Source: Primula veris
Lineage: Eukaryota > Streptophyta > Magnoliopsida > Ericales > Primulaceae
Reading direction: 5' to 3'
DNA: 64,000 bases
Assembly (NCBI GenBank): GCA_963682055.1
Contig: OY821744.1
Coordinates: 21,056,967-21,120,966, forward strand
The notes below the pieces were generated by a model. It was not told the DNA's origin. It did not search any database and was given only the letters and a program-made list of their open reading frames with translations. Positions 11,101-21,127 of the stretch are shown here, piece by piece. How positions within the stretch are numbered: the stretch's first letter is position 1; each line of letters starts with the position of its first letter. The position numbers and the translations under genes are program-made.

Positions 11101-13344
11101 CTTCTTTAAAGAAGGTAGGTTAGTTCTGCCTTAACGAAGGTAGAGTCATTCTCCCGGTGGAGTAGTTCTTCCTTTTTTATCACCATCGGCCTCTCGCCTC
11201 TGCATCTGGATTTGTGCTTGGAACAGTCTTCTCTCTTCTACTTCTACATTTGCACCCGGAAGATCTCGGGATCAAGACCCCATAAGGAGCCGTAACTAAG
11301 GAAGTTAGAAAGGCAGGACCAAGGTATAGTTCAAGTTATTTACCTTGAACCAATTAATAATGCAACGGCGGAACCTGTGAGAGGGGCACTTGACCTCTCC
11401 ACGCCACAGCGACTGACGCGAGACAACTCTCATCGAACGTCCTTATGTCCTTTTTTACCCCTTGATTTGTACTCAATCTGTCAACAAGCGGGTGGAAAGA
11501 TCAATGTAAATTTAGTGCTCGGCTTGGAACGCTCAGCTTGAGGACTATATACAAGTAGATTCAGAGAGCATAGGGACTTATTTACCATAGAAGCTAATGT
11601 CCAGCGCTGACCGAAAAACTAACGACTGGGGAACTTTCCTAGGAGCAAACTTCGCATTATAAGTTCAGATTTTGAATACTACCTGACGAGTACCCGTTGA
11701 CTTTCAATGTCGATTTCTATATGTCTACTCCCGCGCATACTCCTTGATTGAATATGAGGCAATGCCAATTGTTGATGCATCGAATGCCCTCATGACATGG
11801 TAGCCAAGATAGACAGGGATCGATTGGGCAAAGTTTTCCTTAGGAAGAAGAGAAGAGGGTGGACATGAATGCCCCGAATAGGCTCTTTTACAAGTGAATT
11901 GGTCCTTCAAACTGATAAAGTGCTAAAGTGGTTAGTCTGCGATCCCCCGTAAGTGTGAAAGCACTGTCCGACCAGGATACAGTCTTGGCCTGAGAAGCTG
12001 AGTTGTCGGTTCGACGATCCACTCGGCCGGTTTGAATCGGAACAGACTCGGGGCCTCTCTTTCTCTTGCGCGGAAGCAGCCACATCTCGTTTGGCTGTCC
12101 TACTCCTCCATTTGACTATCCCATTGATTTCGATGCTTATGGCAACACGAGAAATCATTCGTCAGCGGGCAGCCATTCATTGCCAGAAATGAGTGGAATC
12201 CAAGATGAAATTCCTCTCTCTCTTCCATCCCCTTTATCCTATGGGTCGATCTATTTATTGATAATGTTGAAGTGAAGAATCGATGAAACGACCTTTGTTC
12301 CTTCCCTTTTCTTGACAAACAGAGCGTGGTCGGCCTTCCTACGCTGACGAATGCCTCCTTGGTTCAGGAACGAACCCACATTTCCTTCGGGGAAGTTCTG
12401 ATTCCGCCCCATGATGAGTAGATGGAAGATAGCCCCAAAGACCTTGTAGTAGGGGGAACGTCCCTCAACAACGCTTACCCCCGATCAAAGTGATGAAAGC
12501 TAGGCAGTGTTGGAGACAACATATTCAAGTAAGTTTTGTTTTGCCCATATCACTAATGGCCTTCTACCGGTGGGTAGGGGAGTTCCCGGCCTGGGCCCTG
12601 TCCTTCATATCTCGCTTGTACCTTCAATAAAAAATTTCGAGGAATAGATATGGTTGGCAGGTGCGGTAGAACGAACACCTTCTGAATCAGCATGGAGGTG
12701 ACATGAAGCTCTTTGCCCATTGAGTGAAAGCATCCATACCAGTAAGATAGATTCTCCGACCCCACTACCTGCGGGAACTTCCGCTAGCCCCAGGCGGCTA
12801 CTGAGCTTTCGGAGCCTAAGAGTGGGCTCCAGTACCTTTTCGCAATCTTAGGCTTTCGGAGCCTAAGAACAATTGATGAGTGAGCAGTGGAACCAATCTC
12901 CAATCCCGAGGCGAAACACCCAACCGGTCTTTTGAGCAATACAATAATAAAAAAGTATGATGCTTGCAGGTAGGGATCCCAGAGCAGCTTGCTCGATCTT
13001 TTGTTTGAGGGTTTTATTCGTGCAACAGGAGTACTTAGTATAGGAACGGACCCGAACAGGAAGATAGTCGATCACACAGAGTCATAGATTCACTGAACGA
13101 GCCTTCGTGTGACGAAGTCGGATCGGAAGGAAGTGGCATACTATATCTCCTCCGAACCCTCAACAATAGAAGGTGTGTGTTCCAAGTAGGTATTCTAACG
13201 AAAGAGTTTTAATGGGCTTTTGGAAGAGCGCTCCGCGGTTTTTTTTATTATCTAGAATAAACCCCTAGTCGTGAGAAAGAGCCAAAAAACCCCCTCATTC
13301 ATTATTCATGTGAGGAAAAAAATAGGAGATCTCGCCAGCATGAA
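8153..13344. other. Long intergenic spacer, no gene recognised
   Basis: About 5.2 kb of mitochondrial-style spacer. Frames here are short, overlap on both strands and match no family I recognise. The one structured item is a hairpin pair near 12.8 kb, listed separately. No tRNA or group II intron domain V pattern was seen. Confidence 0.5.
12803..12868. other. Two adjacent stem-loops
   Basis: TCTTAGGCT (12846-12854) pairs perfectly with AGCCTAAGA (12860-12868) around a TTCGG loop. Just upstream, near 12810-12830, GGAGCC pairs with GGCTCC, and the sequence CTTTCGGAGCCTAAGA occurs in both. Paired hairpins often mark transcript 3' ends in plant mitochondria, but no gene lies immediately upstream. 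Confidence 0.5.
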
Positions 13345-13720
13345 CCGTCCAATTTGCACCTCCCCTGGACGAACAATCGACAAGCCAGACATTATTTCCA
13401 ATGCAAAAAAAGAATTTTACGATCTGATTATGGAGGAGAATACATATCCACGGAATTGGATCAATATCTTATTTCCAGAGGCACTGTTCATCAAAGATCT
13501 TGTGCGTATACTCCTGGAATTGGAATAGCTGAGAGGAAAAAGAAAGACTTATTGGAAACGGTTAGAGCTATGATGTTTAGGATGAATGTACCTCGTTTGG
13601 GCAGAAGCTGTGTTGACCGCAACATACTTAACTTAAAAAAAAGCATACCTTTTAAGTTATAACTTGAAGCATCCCTCATTACTCTCATTTAAAAGTCTTT
13701 GGCTGCTGTTCATATTGTAT
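13345..13720 (+). pseudogene. Copia integrase-core fragment
   Basis: In frame with 13354-13662 the translation shows a Copia integrase signature: RSDYGGEYIS, then TVHQRSCAYTP, then IAERKK. Expected residues are altered (for example PGIGIAERK where the family has PQQNG) and the reading breaks soon afterwards; an FKSL-like stretch follows in a nearby frame. It is a short, old, nuclear-type fragment of a different Copia lineage from the complete element starting 140 bases downstream. Confidence 0.82.
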
Positions 13721-13856
13721 TTTTTTTAATTAAAAAAAGCGAGCTCAACAAAACAAACGAAGCGATCAGCAGGAGAAGATCGGTAGTAGAAGGTAGTGAA
13801 ATAGAGACTCAGAGAGAGATCAGAAGCAAAACTCGGCAAGGAGAAGGCTGAACCCA

Positions 13857-13861
13857 GGTGA
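13857..13861. repeat. Left target-site duplication GGTGA of the Copia element
   Basis: GGTGA directly precedes TGTTGG of the 5' LTR and is repeated at 19721-19725 directly after the 3' LTR. Confidence 0.93.
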
Positions 13862-14125
13862 TGTTGGTAATTTTAGTATCATCAATATATTTTAGTAGTA
13901 ATGTGATTTATTATAGGCCGATGCAATAATGCGTTAAACTCGGAAACGAGTTAGGGAAGTGCGGAGTGCACGCTCGTCGAGCCAACGTATAATTGAATAT
14001 GAATAATTGAAACGGGGTTCCAAGGGGCAGAGCCCCTGGCGGGGTCCAAGGGGCGAGAGCCCCTGGCTGGGGTCCCGCTGCCAGGACAGCGGGCGGGGTG
14101 CGGGGCAGCGCCCCGAGCGAAAATT

Positions 14126-14300
14126 GTTCCGAACAGTTGCTTCCTTTGTTCCGAACAGTTGCTTCCTTTGTTCCGAACAGTTGCTTCTTTTGTTCCGAAC
14201 AGTTGCTTCTTTTGTTCCGAACAGTTGCTTCCTTTGTTCCGAACAGTTGCTTCCTTTGTTCCGAACAGTTGCTTCCTTTGAGCGAACAGTTGCTTCCTTT
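14126..14300 (+). repeat. 22-base tandem repeats in the Copia LTR
   Basis: GTTCCGAACAGTTGCTTCCT plus TT recurs every 22 bases, starting at 14126, 14148, 14170, 14192, 14214, 14236 and 14258, with a diverged eighth copy (AGCGAACAG) at about 14280. Copies three and four read CTTCTTTTG. The same array is in the 3' LTR from about 19298. It lies just upstream of the TATA box, as do the repeated activating boxes of Tnt1; an enhancer role is inferred. Confidence 0.9.
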
Positions 14301-14320
14301 GGTTTCGGTTATTGATCTCT

Positions 14321-14328
14321 TATATAAG
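14321..14328 (+). promoter_or_regulatory. Probable TATA box of the Copia LTR
   Basis: TATATAAG, about 20 bases after the tandem repeat array. The same box occurs in the 3' LTR at 19493-19500. Confidence 0.65.
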
Positions 14329-14574
14329 AAGTCATTTGGCCTCGGTTTCAAATACAGAAACATATAAGAAAATTCTCTCTACATTCCTAATCTATTCTCC
14401 TTGCCAGAAACAGATTGTTCTTCAAGAATTATCCCCACAAAGATTTCGTGAACCCAGGCAATAATAGGGTCGAAATACTTTGTTCGGAAAGTGTACGAAC
14501 ACGATTCTTCGAAGTTATCCAGGATTATCATACCCTAATTTTCTAACAAACGAACAAAGTATTTTCTGATAATC

Positions 14575-17500
14575 ATGGCTGGAGGAAGCACCGTCAAGGA
14601 GATGACTACAAATTTCGGAAAATTGGACAAGTTTCAAGGACAAGACTTCAGGCGTTGGCAGAAGAAGATGCATTTCATGTTGACAACGTTAAAGGTGGTG
14701 CACGTCCTGTCTACACCGATTCCAGAATTTGTAGAGAATGACACGGTTGAAAATCTAAGACGCAGATCAAAGTGGGAGAACGACGACTACATTTGCAGAG
14801 GGCACATTCTTAACGGTATGTCTGATCCCTTATTTGATATTTACCAAAACGTGGAATCTGCAAAGGAATTGTGGGATTGTCTCGAATCCAAGTACATGGC
14901 AGAGGACTCATCCAGTAAAAAGTTCCTGGTAACCGATTTCAACAATTACAAAATGGTTGAATCGAGGTCTGTCATGGAACAATTCAATGAACTCCTCCGA
15001 ATCCTTGGACAATTCACACAACACGGATTGAAGATGGATGAAACAATATCTGTCTCAAGCATCATAGACAAGTTGCCTCCTTCGTGGAGGGATTTCAAAC
15101 ACAATCTGAAACATGGAAAAGACGAACTGTCTTTGATCCAACTTGGAAGTCACTTGCGCATAGAAGAATCTCTAAGAGCGCAGGAGGATGACAAAGGAAA
15201 GGGCAAACAAATTGCTGGACCCTCGGTTAATATGGTTGAAGGGGGTGGTAAGAACGATAACAACAAAAACAAAGGAAAGAAGCGTGCTTTCAAGAACAAT
15301 AAGGGCAGTTTCGGTGCTAACAAGAAACCGAAACTAGAATGCTGGAAGTGTGGCAAAACAGGCCACTTCAAGAGGGATTGCCGTTTCGGCAAAAAGCACG
15401 ACAACGCGAATGCAAGTGGTTCAGGAAAAGGGTCTAAGGACCAATCCGAAACCAAGGATGATGCTATCGCGTGGTGGATTGATTCTGGCGCCACAACACA
15501 TGTTTGCAAGGATCGTTTCTGGTTCAAGAGTTTTGTTCCAGTGGAAGATGGTTCTGTCCTCTACATGGGAGATGATCACTTCGCTCCCGTTGAAGGCAAA
15601 GGAAACGTGGTGTTAGAATTTAGTTCTGGAAAGACTATTACTTTGTTTAATGTTTTGTATGTTCCTAAATTACGTAAGAATTTAATTTCTGGTCCTGTAT
15701 TAAATAAGCTTGGATACAAGCAAGTGTGTGAATCCGATAAATATGTTCTATCGAAGTCTGGTGTGTTTGTAGGATTTGGATATTATAATAATGGTATGTT
15801 TATGATGAATTTGAATGGAGTTCCTAATGATTCTGGTTCTGTATTTATGTCTTCTTCGAATGTTATCAACTTCTCGTTATGGCATGCTCGTCTAGGACAT
15901 GTACATTATAAAAGAATGCATGAAATGTCTAAAGATGATTTAATTCCTGTTTTTAATGAAAATGTAGAAAAATGTAAAACTTGCATGTTAACAAAGATCA
16001 CTAGGCAACCTTTTAAAAGTATAACAAGGAAATCTGTCATTCTTGAATTAATACATAGTGATTTATGTGATTTGCATGCTACTCCATCATTAGGGCATAA
16101 AAAATATTTTATCACTTTCATAGATGATGCATCTAGATTCTGCTATGTCTATTTGTTGCACGCTAAGGACGAAGCCTTAGATAAATTCAAAATTTATAAA
16201 ACTGAAGTTGAAGTGCAACAAAATGTGTTGATTAAAACATTGCGTACAGATAGAGGTGGTGAATATTATGATCCTGTATTTTTCCAATCCGTAGGAATCA
16301 TTCATGAGACTACGGCACCTTATACGCCTCAACAAAATGGTGTGGCTGAAAGGAAAAATAGAGTTCTTAAAGAAATGGTGAATGCCATGTTATCTTACTC
16401 TGGTTTAAGTGAAGGGTTTTGGGGAGAAGCTATGTTAACGGCTTGCTATTTGTTAAATAGGGTTCCTAATAAAAGGAACAAGACTACCCCATATGAACTT
16501 TGGTATAAGAAACGACCAAACTTAACATTTTTACGTGTTTGGGGTTGTAGGGCCGTGGTTAGACTCCCGGACCCAAAAAGGAAAACTTTGGGTGAAAAGG
16601 GTATAGTCTGCATCTTTGTTGGATATGCTGAGCACTCCAAGGCCTATAGGTTTTATGTTATAGAACCTAATGACTCGATTTCTATTAACACGATTATAGA
16701 ATCGAGAGATGCCATATTTGATGAGAATTGTTTCTCTTCTATACCTAGACCAAAGGACTCTATACCTAATTCAGATGAATTTCTAAGGGATGATCATTCA
16801 ATTGATGTGCCAAGTGAGACACTTGAACCCCGTAGGAGCAAAAGAGCTAGAAAATCTAGATCTTATGGATCTGATTTTCAACTATATTTAGTTGAGGGAT
16901 CAAGAGATCAGATTGGTACTCAATACTATTATTGTTATAGTATAGAGGAGGATCCAAGAACGTATGATGAAGCTGTGAAATCTCGAGATTCTGTTTTTTG
17001 GAAAGAAGCAATTGATGAAGAGATTGGTTCTATCATGGAAAATAATACTTGGGTATTATCTGATTTACCACCAGGTTGCAAACCATTGGGTTGCAAATGG
17101 ATCTTCAAAAGGAAGATGAAAGTCGATGGTACAATTGACAAGTTTAAAGCTAGATTAGTTATCCAAGGCTTCAGACAAAAGGAAGGGATTGATTATTTCG
17201 ATACCTATGCTCCAGTTGCCCGTATCACTACTATTAGATTGTTGATTGCCTTGGCGGCTATTCATAATCTAGTGATTCATCAAATGGATGTCAAAACAGC
17301 ATTTCTGAATGGTGATTTGGAAGAAGAAGTATATATGAAGCAACCTGAAGGATTTGTAATGCCTGGTAATGAGCATAAAGTGTGTAAGCTAGTTAAGTCG
17401 CTGTATGGGCTGAAACAAGCTCCGAAGCAGTGGCATCAAAAGTTTGATGAAGTTGTTTTGTCTAATGGTTTCATTCTAAACCAAGCAGACAAATGTGTAT

Positions 17501-18492
17501 ATAACAAATTTAACACATCCGGTAAAGGAGTTTTCATTTGTCTATATGTTGATGACATGTTGATCTTTGGCACCGACCAAAATCAAGTTGATAAAACGAA
17601 GAATTTCTTGTCATCAAAGTTCTCCATGAAAGATATGGGAGAAGCGGACGTTATTCTTGGTATTAAGATTAAACGGGAGAATAAGGGGATTGTAATTACG
17701 CAATCTCATTACATTGAGAAAATACTCAAGAAGTTCAATTATGAAAGTTGTTCTCCAGTAAGTACTCCCATGGATCCGGGAGAAAAGCTTATGCCAAATA
17801 CAGGTAAACCTGTGGATCAACTTGAATACTCAAGAGCTATAGGCTCTTTGATGTATGCTATGATTAGCACTAGACCGGATATTGCTTATGCGGTTGGAAA
17901 GTTGAGCAGATTTACTAGTAATCCTAGTAGACATCATTGGCATGCGATAACTAGGGTATTCAAGTACTTGAAGGGTACTATGAATTATGGATTGGCATAT
18001 ATGGGATTTCCTTTGGTGTTACAGGGTTATTCGGATGCTAGTTGGATAAATAATGCTGAAGACTCATCCTCTACAAGTGGATGGGTGTTCTTGCTTGGGG
18101 GAGGTGCCATCTCATGGGCTTCCAAGAAGCAAACATGTATAACTGGTTCCACAATGGAATCTGAGTTTGTAGCATTAGCAGCTGCTGGTAAAGAAGCGGA
18201 ATGGCTCAGGAACTTGGTATATGAGATTCCGATATGGCCTAAACCGATATCACCAATTTCTATCCGTTGTGATAGTACTGCCACACTGGCTAAAGCTTAT
18301 AGTCAAATATACAATGGAAAGTCTAGACATTTGGGTGTTAGACATAGTATGATTAGGGAATTAATCATGAATGGGGTGATATCTATTGATTTTGTTCGGT
18401 CGCAACAAAACTTAGCTGACCACTTGACGAAGGGGTTAGCTAGAGACTTAGTGAATAAGTCGGTAATTGGGATGGGATTAAAGTCCATTTAA
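14575..18492 (+). CDS. gag-pol: Copia Gag-Pol polyprotein (Gag, protease, integrase, reverse transcriptase, RNase H)
   Basis: 1305 residues in one frame, close to the length of Tnt1. Gag (UBN2-type) fills the N-terminus, with a CCHC knuckle [14 protein letters not shown] from residue 256. The protease has DSGA at 303-306. Integrase has its HHCC zinc site at H437, H442, C467, C470 and acidic residues D496, D559 and E592. Reverse transcriptase has a catalytic aspartate in [10 protein letters not shown] (D905) and YVDD at 991-994. RNase H has D1154, E1195 and D1233. The order PR-IN-RT-RH defines Copia. The ATG is 26 bases after the LTR; no clear primer-binding site was seen there. No stop or frameshift, so the enzymes could be functional. 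Confidence 0.95.
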   Translation: MAGGSTVKEMTTNFGKLDKFQGQDFRRWQKKMHFMLTTLKVVHVLSTPIPEFVENDTVENLRRRSKWENDDYICRGHILNGMSDPLFDIYQNVESAKELWDCLESKYMAEDSSSKKFLVTDFNNYKMVESRSVMEQFNELLRILGQFTQHGLKMDETISVSSIIDKLPPSWRDFKHNLKHGKDELSLIQLGSHLRIEESLRAQEDDKGKGKQIAGPSVNMVEGGGKNDNNKNKGKKRAFKNNKGSFGANKKPKLECWKCGKTGHFKRDCRFGKKHDNANASGSGKGSKDQSETKDDAIAWWIDSGATTHVCKDRFWFKSFVPVEDGSVLYMGDDHFAPVEGKGNVVLEFSSGKTITLFNVLYVPKLRKNLISGPVLNKLGYKQVCESDKYVLSKSGVFVGFGYYNNGMFMMNLNGVPNDSGSVFMSSSNVINFSLWHARLGHVHYKRMHEMSKDDLIPVFNENVEKCKTCMLTKITRQPFKSITRKSVILELIHSDLCDLHATPSLGHKKYFITFIDDASRFCYVYLLHAKDEALDKFKIYKTEVEVQQNVLIKTLRTDRGGEYYDPVFFQSVGIIHETTAPYTPQQNGVAERKNRVLKEMVNAMLSYSGLSEGFWGEAMLTACYLLNRVPNKRNKTTPYELWYKKRPNLTFLRVWGCRAVVRLPDPKRKTLGEKGIVCIFVGYAEHSKAYRFYVIEPNDSISINTIIESRDAIFDENCFSSIPRPKDSIPNSDEFLRDDHSIDVPSETLEPRRSKRARKSRSYGSDFQLYLVEGSRDQIGTQYYYCYSIEEDPRTYDEAVKSRDSVFWKEAIDEEIGSIMENNTWVLSDLPPGCKPLGCKWIFKRKMKVDGTIDKFKARLVIQGFRQKEGIDYFDTYAPVARITTIRLLIALAAIHNLVIHQMDVKTAFLNGDLEEEVYMKQPEGFVMPGNEHKVCKLVKSLYGLKQAPKQWHQKFDEVVLSNGFILNQADKCVYNKFNTSGKGVFICLYVDDMLIFGTDQNQVDKTKNFLSSKFSMKDMGEADVILGIKIKRENKGIVITQSHYIEKILKKFNYESCSPVSTPMDPGEKLMPNTGKPVDQLEYSRAIGSLMYAMISTRPDIAYAVGKLSRFTSNPSRHHWHAITRVFKYLKGTMNYGLAYMGFPLVLQGYSDASWINNAEDSSSTSGWVFLLGGGAISWASKKQTCITGSTMESEFVALAAAGKEAEWLRNLVYEIPIWPKPISPISIRCDSTATLAKAYSQIYNGKSRHLGVRHSMIRELIMNGVISIDFVRSQQNLADHLTKGLARDLVNKSVIGMGLKSI

Positions 18493-19037
18493 ATCTATTA
18501 GCTGTGGTATACCCAATTCCCTTCGAATACAACGTTAGAAGCAGAATTCAATGTGGAAAGATCATAGTTAGAGATTGGAGCAATTGTGTTTATCTTCCCA
18601 AGGTATGTGCTCAGACCTGCAAGTAATGGCTAGGTTGAAGTATATCTTCTTAATGGTTCTTTTGAAAAATTGCAAATGCAGGTGCAAGATTAAAAGGATC
18701 ACCTATGTGAGCATGAAGTTTTGCCGCTTCAAGAAGCTTGGACTTGGCTTCCTATATGCTTATTAATGGATAAGGACACATGGCTTGTAAAGTGTCAAGT
18801 ATGAATAGTAGAGTATTGTAAGAAACATATGTGTACTATATCTTCAGATATTCAAATGGATTGACGGGTTCAATCGTTATGACACCCAGATTTTCGAGTA
18901 TTTGGAATGTGTATTTGTACTAAGATGAAAATTCAATCGTAAGACATTTTTATCTATGCATGTGTTTGATTGTTATACCTGTGTGTTATACCCTTGTATA
19001 TATTATTGTATATACTGAGTAAATCAAGGATTACACT

Positions 19038-19051
19038 AAAATGGGGGGGAT
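19038..19051 (+). other. Polypurine tract of the Copia element
   Basis: AAAATGGGGGGGAT immediately precedes the 3' LTR start at 19053. It is the expected plus-strand primer for reverse transcription. Confidence 0.85.
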
Positions 19052-19052
19052 T

Positions 19053-19720
19053 TGTTGGTAATTTTAGTATCATCAATATATTTTAGTAGTAATGTGATTT
19101 ATTATAGGCCGATGCAATAATGCGTTAAACTCGGAAACGAGTTAGGGAAGTGCGGAGTGCACGCTCGTCGAGCCAACGTATAATTGAATATGAATAATTG
19201 AAACGGGGTTCCAAGGGGCAGAGCCCCTGGCGGGGTCCAAGGGGCGAGAGCCCCTGGACAGCGGGCGGGGTGCGGGGCAGCGCCCCGAGCGAAAATTGTT
19301 CCGAACAGTTGCTTCCTTTGTTCCGAACAGTTGCTTCCTTTGTTCCAAACAGTTGCTTCTTTTGTTCCGAACAGTTGCTTCTTTTGTTCCGAACAGTTGC
19401 TTCCTTTGTTCCGAACAGTTGCTTCCTTTGTTCCGAACAGTTGCTTCCTTTGAGCGAACAGTTGCTTCCTTTGGTTTCGGTTATTGATCTCTTATATAAG
19501 AAGTCATTTGGCCTCGGTTTCAAATAAAGAAACATATAAGAAAATTCTCTCTACATTCCTAATCTATTCTCCTTGCCAGAAACAGATTGTTCTTCAAGAA
19601 TTATCCCCACAAAGATTTCGTGAACCCAGGCAATAATAGGGTCGAAATACTTTGTTCGGAAAGTGTACGAACATGATTCTTCGAAGTTATCCAGGATTAT
19701 CATACCCTAATTTTCTAACA
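19053..19720 (+). repeat. 3' LTR of the Copia element
   Basis: 668 bases, TGTTG...TAACA, followed by GGTGA. It carries the same GC-rich segment, 22-base repeat array and TATA box as the 5' LTR. Confidence 0.95.
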
Positions 19721-19725
19721 GGTGA

Positions 19726-20222
19726 TACACTACAATAGGTGTCACCTAGGGCTGCATGACTCAGGCAGACTCTATACCCATGCGCGTGCCTATTTCGCTT
19801 TAGGAGGTATCAGAGCGGTAAATCCCTTTTGATTTCTGCTAATTCTCTTCTTGTTGTTGCACTATGTCCAAGCTTGACGATAGCAGTGGAGCGCTGTCTG
19901 CGGCGGCTGTTGCTAAAGAAAGACTCAAGGATCGAGTGACCCAACTTGATGGTAAGGTCGACCATTTGGGCGAACAAGTGTAGACTATGGCAGAAAGGCA
20001 GGATAATCAGGAATCGTTGGTCACCAGACGCTCGCTAATGAGTACCGCGTCTTCCTAGTGAAGGAGAGCCGTTTTCATGGGGCCCCGGTGGCGATGTCCA
20101 AAGCGTGACGGACCAGGTAAAATTGAGGAGCTTGCTGTGGAAATAAGTCTCCGGTTCGTGAACCGAATGTCTCACCTGGCGACTCCAGACGCATTTGAGT
20201 CCTGGAACCATAGCCATTCAAC
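19726..20222 (+). pseudogene. Gypsy-type leader and gag start, interrupted by the Copia element
   Basis: GGTATCAGAGCGG at about 19804-19816 looks like a primer-binding site. About 48 bases later a frame from ATGTCCAAGCTTGACG runs roughly 40 codons before a TAG, then continues as gag-like sequence for some distance. The layout (primer site, short leader, gag ATG) is that of a Gypsy element. No pol follows. The Copia element lies just upstream, so this older fragment was the insertion target or its neighbour. Confidence 0.6.
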
Positions 20223-21076
20223 GATCAACTCCCTTCATTGGGTTACAGAGGGCGTAAGCAGGAAGGAAGGCTATGAAGAGCAACGTCTGGACTTTTATCT
20301 TATCCGAATGAGCCTTACTTTGAATCAATCTCGGGCAAGCCTTTCGAATCGGAATTGGAACTTACCCAGTAATAACAACCTTTCCTTGCTCAATGGAAGA
20401 AAAGAAGTTGACTGGATAGCTCCCTTACCTAACGAATCAATCAACCTGGACCTTGACTTCTCATATTCCCCACTCTTCCTCAGGTAAAGACGCTCAGGCG
20501 AAGTAAGCGAAGTTTCATCTTCATAGGATGTTCCAGTAGTTCAGCCCGGAGTGAAAGCCCTCGATCTCGATTCTTATCAAAGTGGGCCGAAGAAGAAGGA
20601 CGACGCGCTTGAAACTCCTATCTGAACTAGTGCTTCGTGTCTTGTCTTGTAAGGGCAGGGCCTAATTAAGTCTATTGTTCTGTCTGGAAAAACTGCTACT
20701 GATATATATACCATATAGGAGGTATAACTTCTAGTTAGTAATTTTCCCTGCTCCCGCTTTAAGGGCTTTTTCTTTCTATTGGTTATCCTGGGCCGGGGGT
20801 GGAGGAAACTGGTCGCGGTCACAGCACAGGCCGAGTGGGCCAGGCACCCGAAACTAGAATCCGCCGGGTTATAGGGCGAAAAAAGTGCAAGTGTGTGCAG
20901 GTTAAGCTCATTGAATTGGGTCTTTGTTTGGAAATAGCCATGGACACATTGGAGTCTTTTCTATCCCCAGTGGAGTCGCCACTGTGGGCACCCACACTTT
21001 CATCTCTTCGCATCACTCTTAGGGATTCGAGTGAAGTAGAGGTAGATGAGAATAATAAATTATATTTTTCATATTT

Positions 21077-21127
21077 TGCTAATTCTCTTCTTGTTGCACC
21101 ATGTCCAACCTTGACGATAGCAGTGGA
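21077..21127 (+). repeat. Second copy of the Gypsy leader/gag-start fragment
   Basis: TGCTAATTCTCTTCTTGTTG, then ATGTCCAACCTTGACGATAG and CAGTGGA, repeat 19836-19890 with a three-base deletion and one substitution. A third copy lies inverted in arm B near 55862-55912. It marks another insertion or duplication of the same element's leader. Confidence 0.75.

Larger units (their letters stand above)
13862..14548 (+). repeat. 5' LTR of the Copia element
   Basis: 687 bases. It contains a GC-rich segment of small inverted repeats at about 14013-14120, eight 22-base tandem repeats and a TATA box. The 19 extra bases relative to the 3' LTR lie in the GC-rich segment around 14067-14086. Other differences include CCGAAC versus CCAAAC, AATACAG versus AATAAAG, and AACACGA versus AACATGA; two of these three are CpG transitions. 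Confidence 0.95.
13862..19720 (+). mobile_element. Full-length Ty1/Copia LTR retrotransposon
   Basis: A 5859-base element with LTRs of 687 and 668 bases (TGTTG...TAACA), a single uninterrupted Gag-Pol frame, a polypurine tract and 5-base target duplications. The LTRs share all but about three substitutions and one roughly 19-base indel, so it is young. The polyprotein contains every domain needed for autonomous retrotransposition. It sits in the leader of an older Gypsy remnant that continues at 19726. Nothing in it is of mitochondrial origin. Confidence 0.95.

Noticed and set aside
13911..14363. Overlapping repetitive frames on both strands in the Copia LTR (also 19125-19535)
   Set aside because: They are translations of the 22-base non-coding tandem repeat, which cycles through frames because 22 is not a multiple of three.
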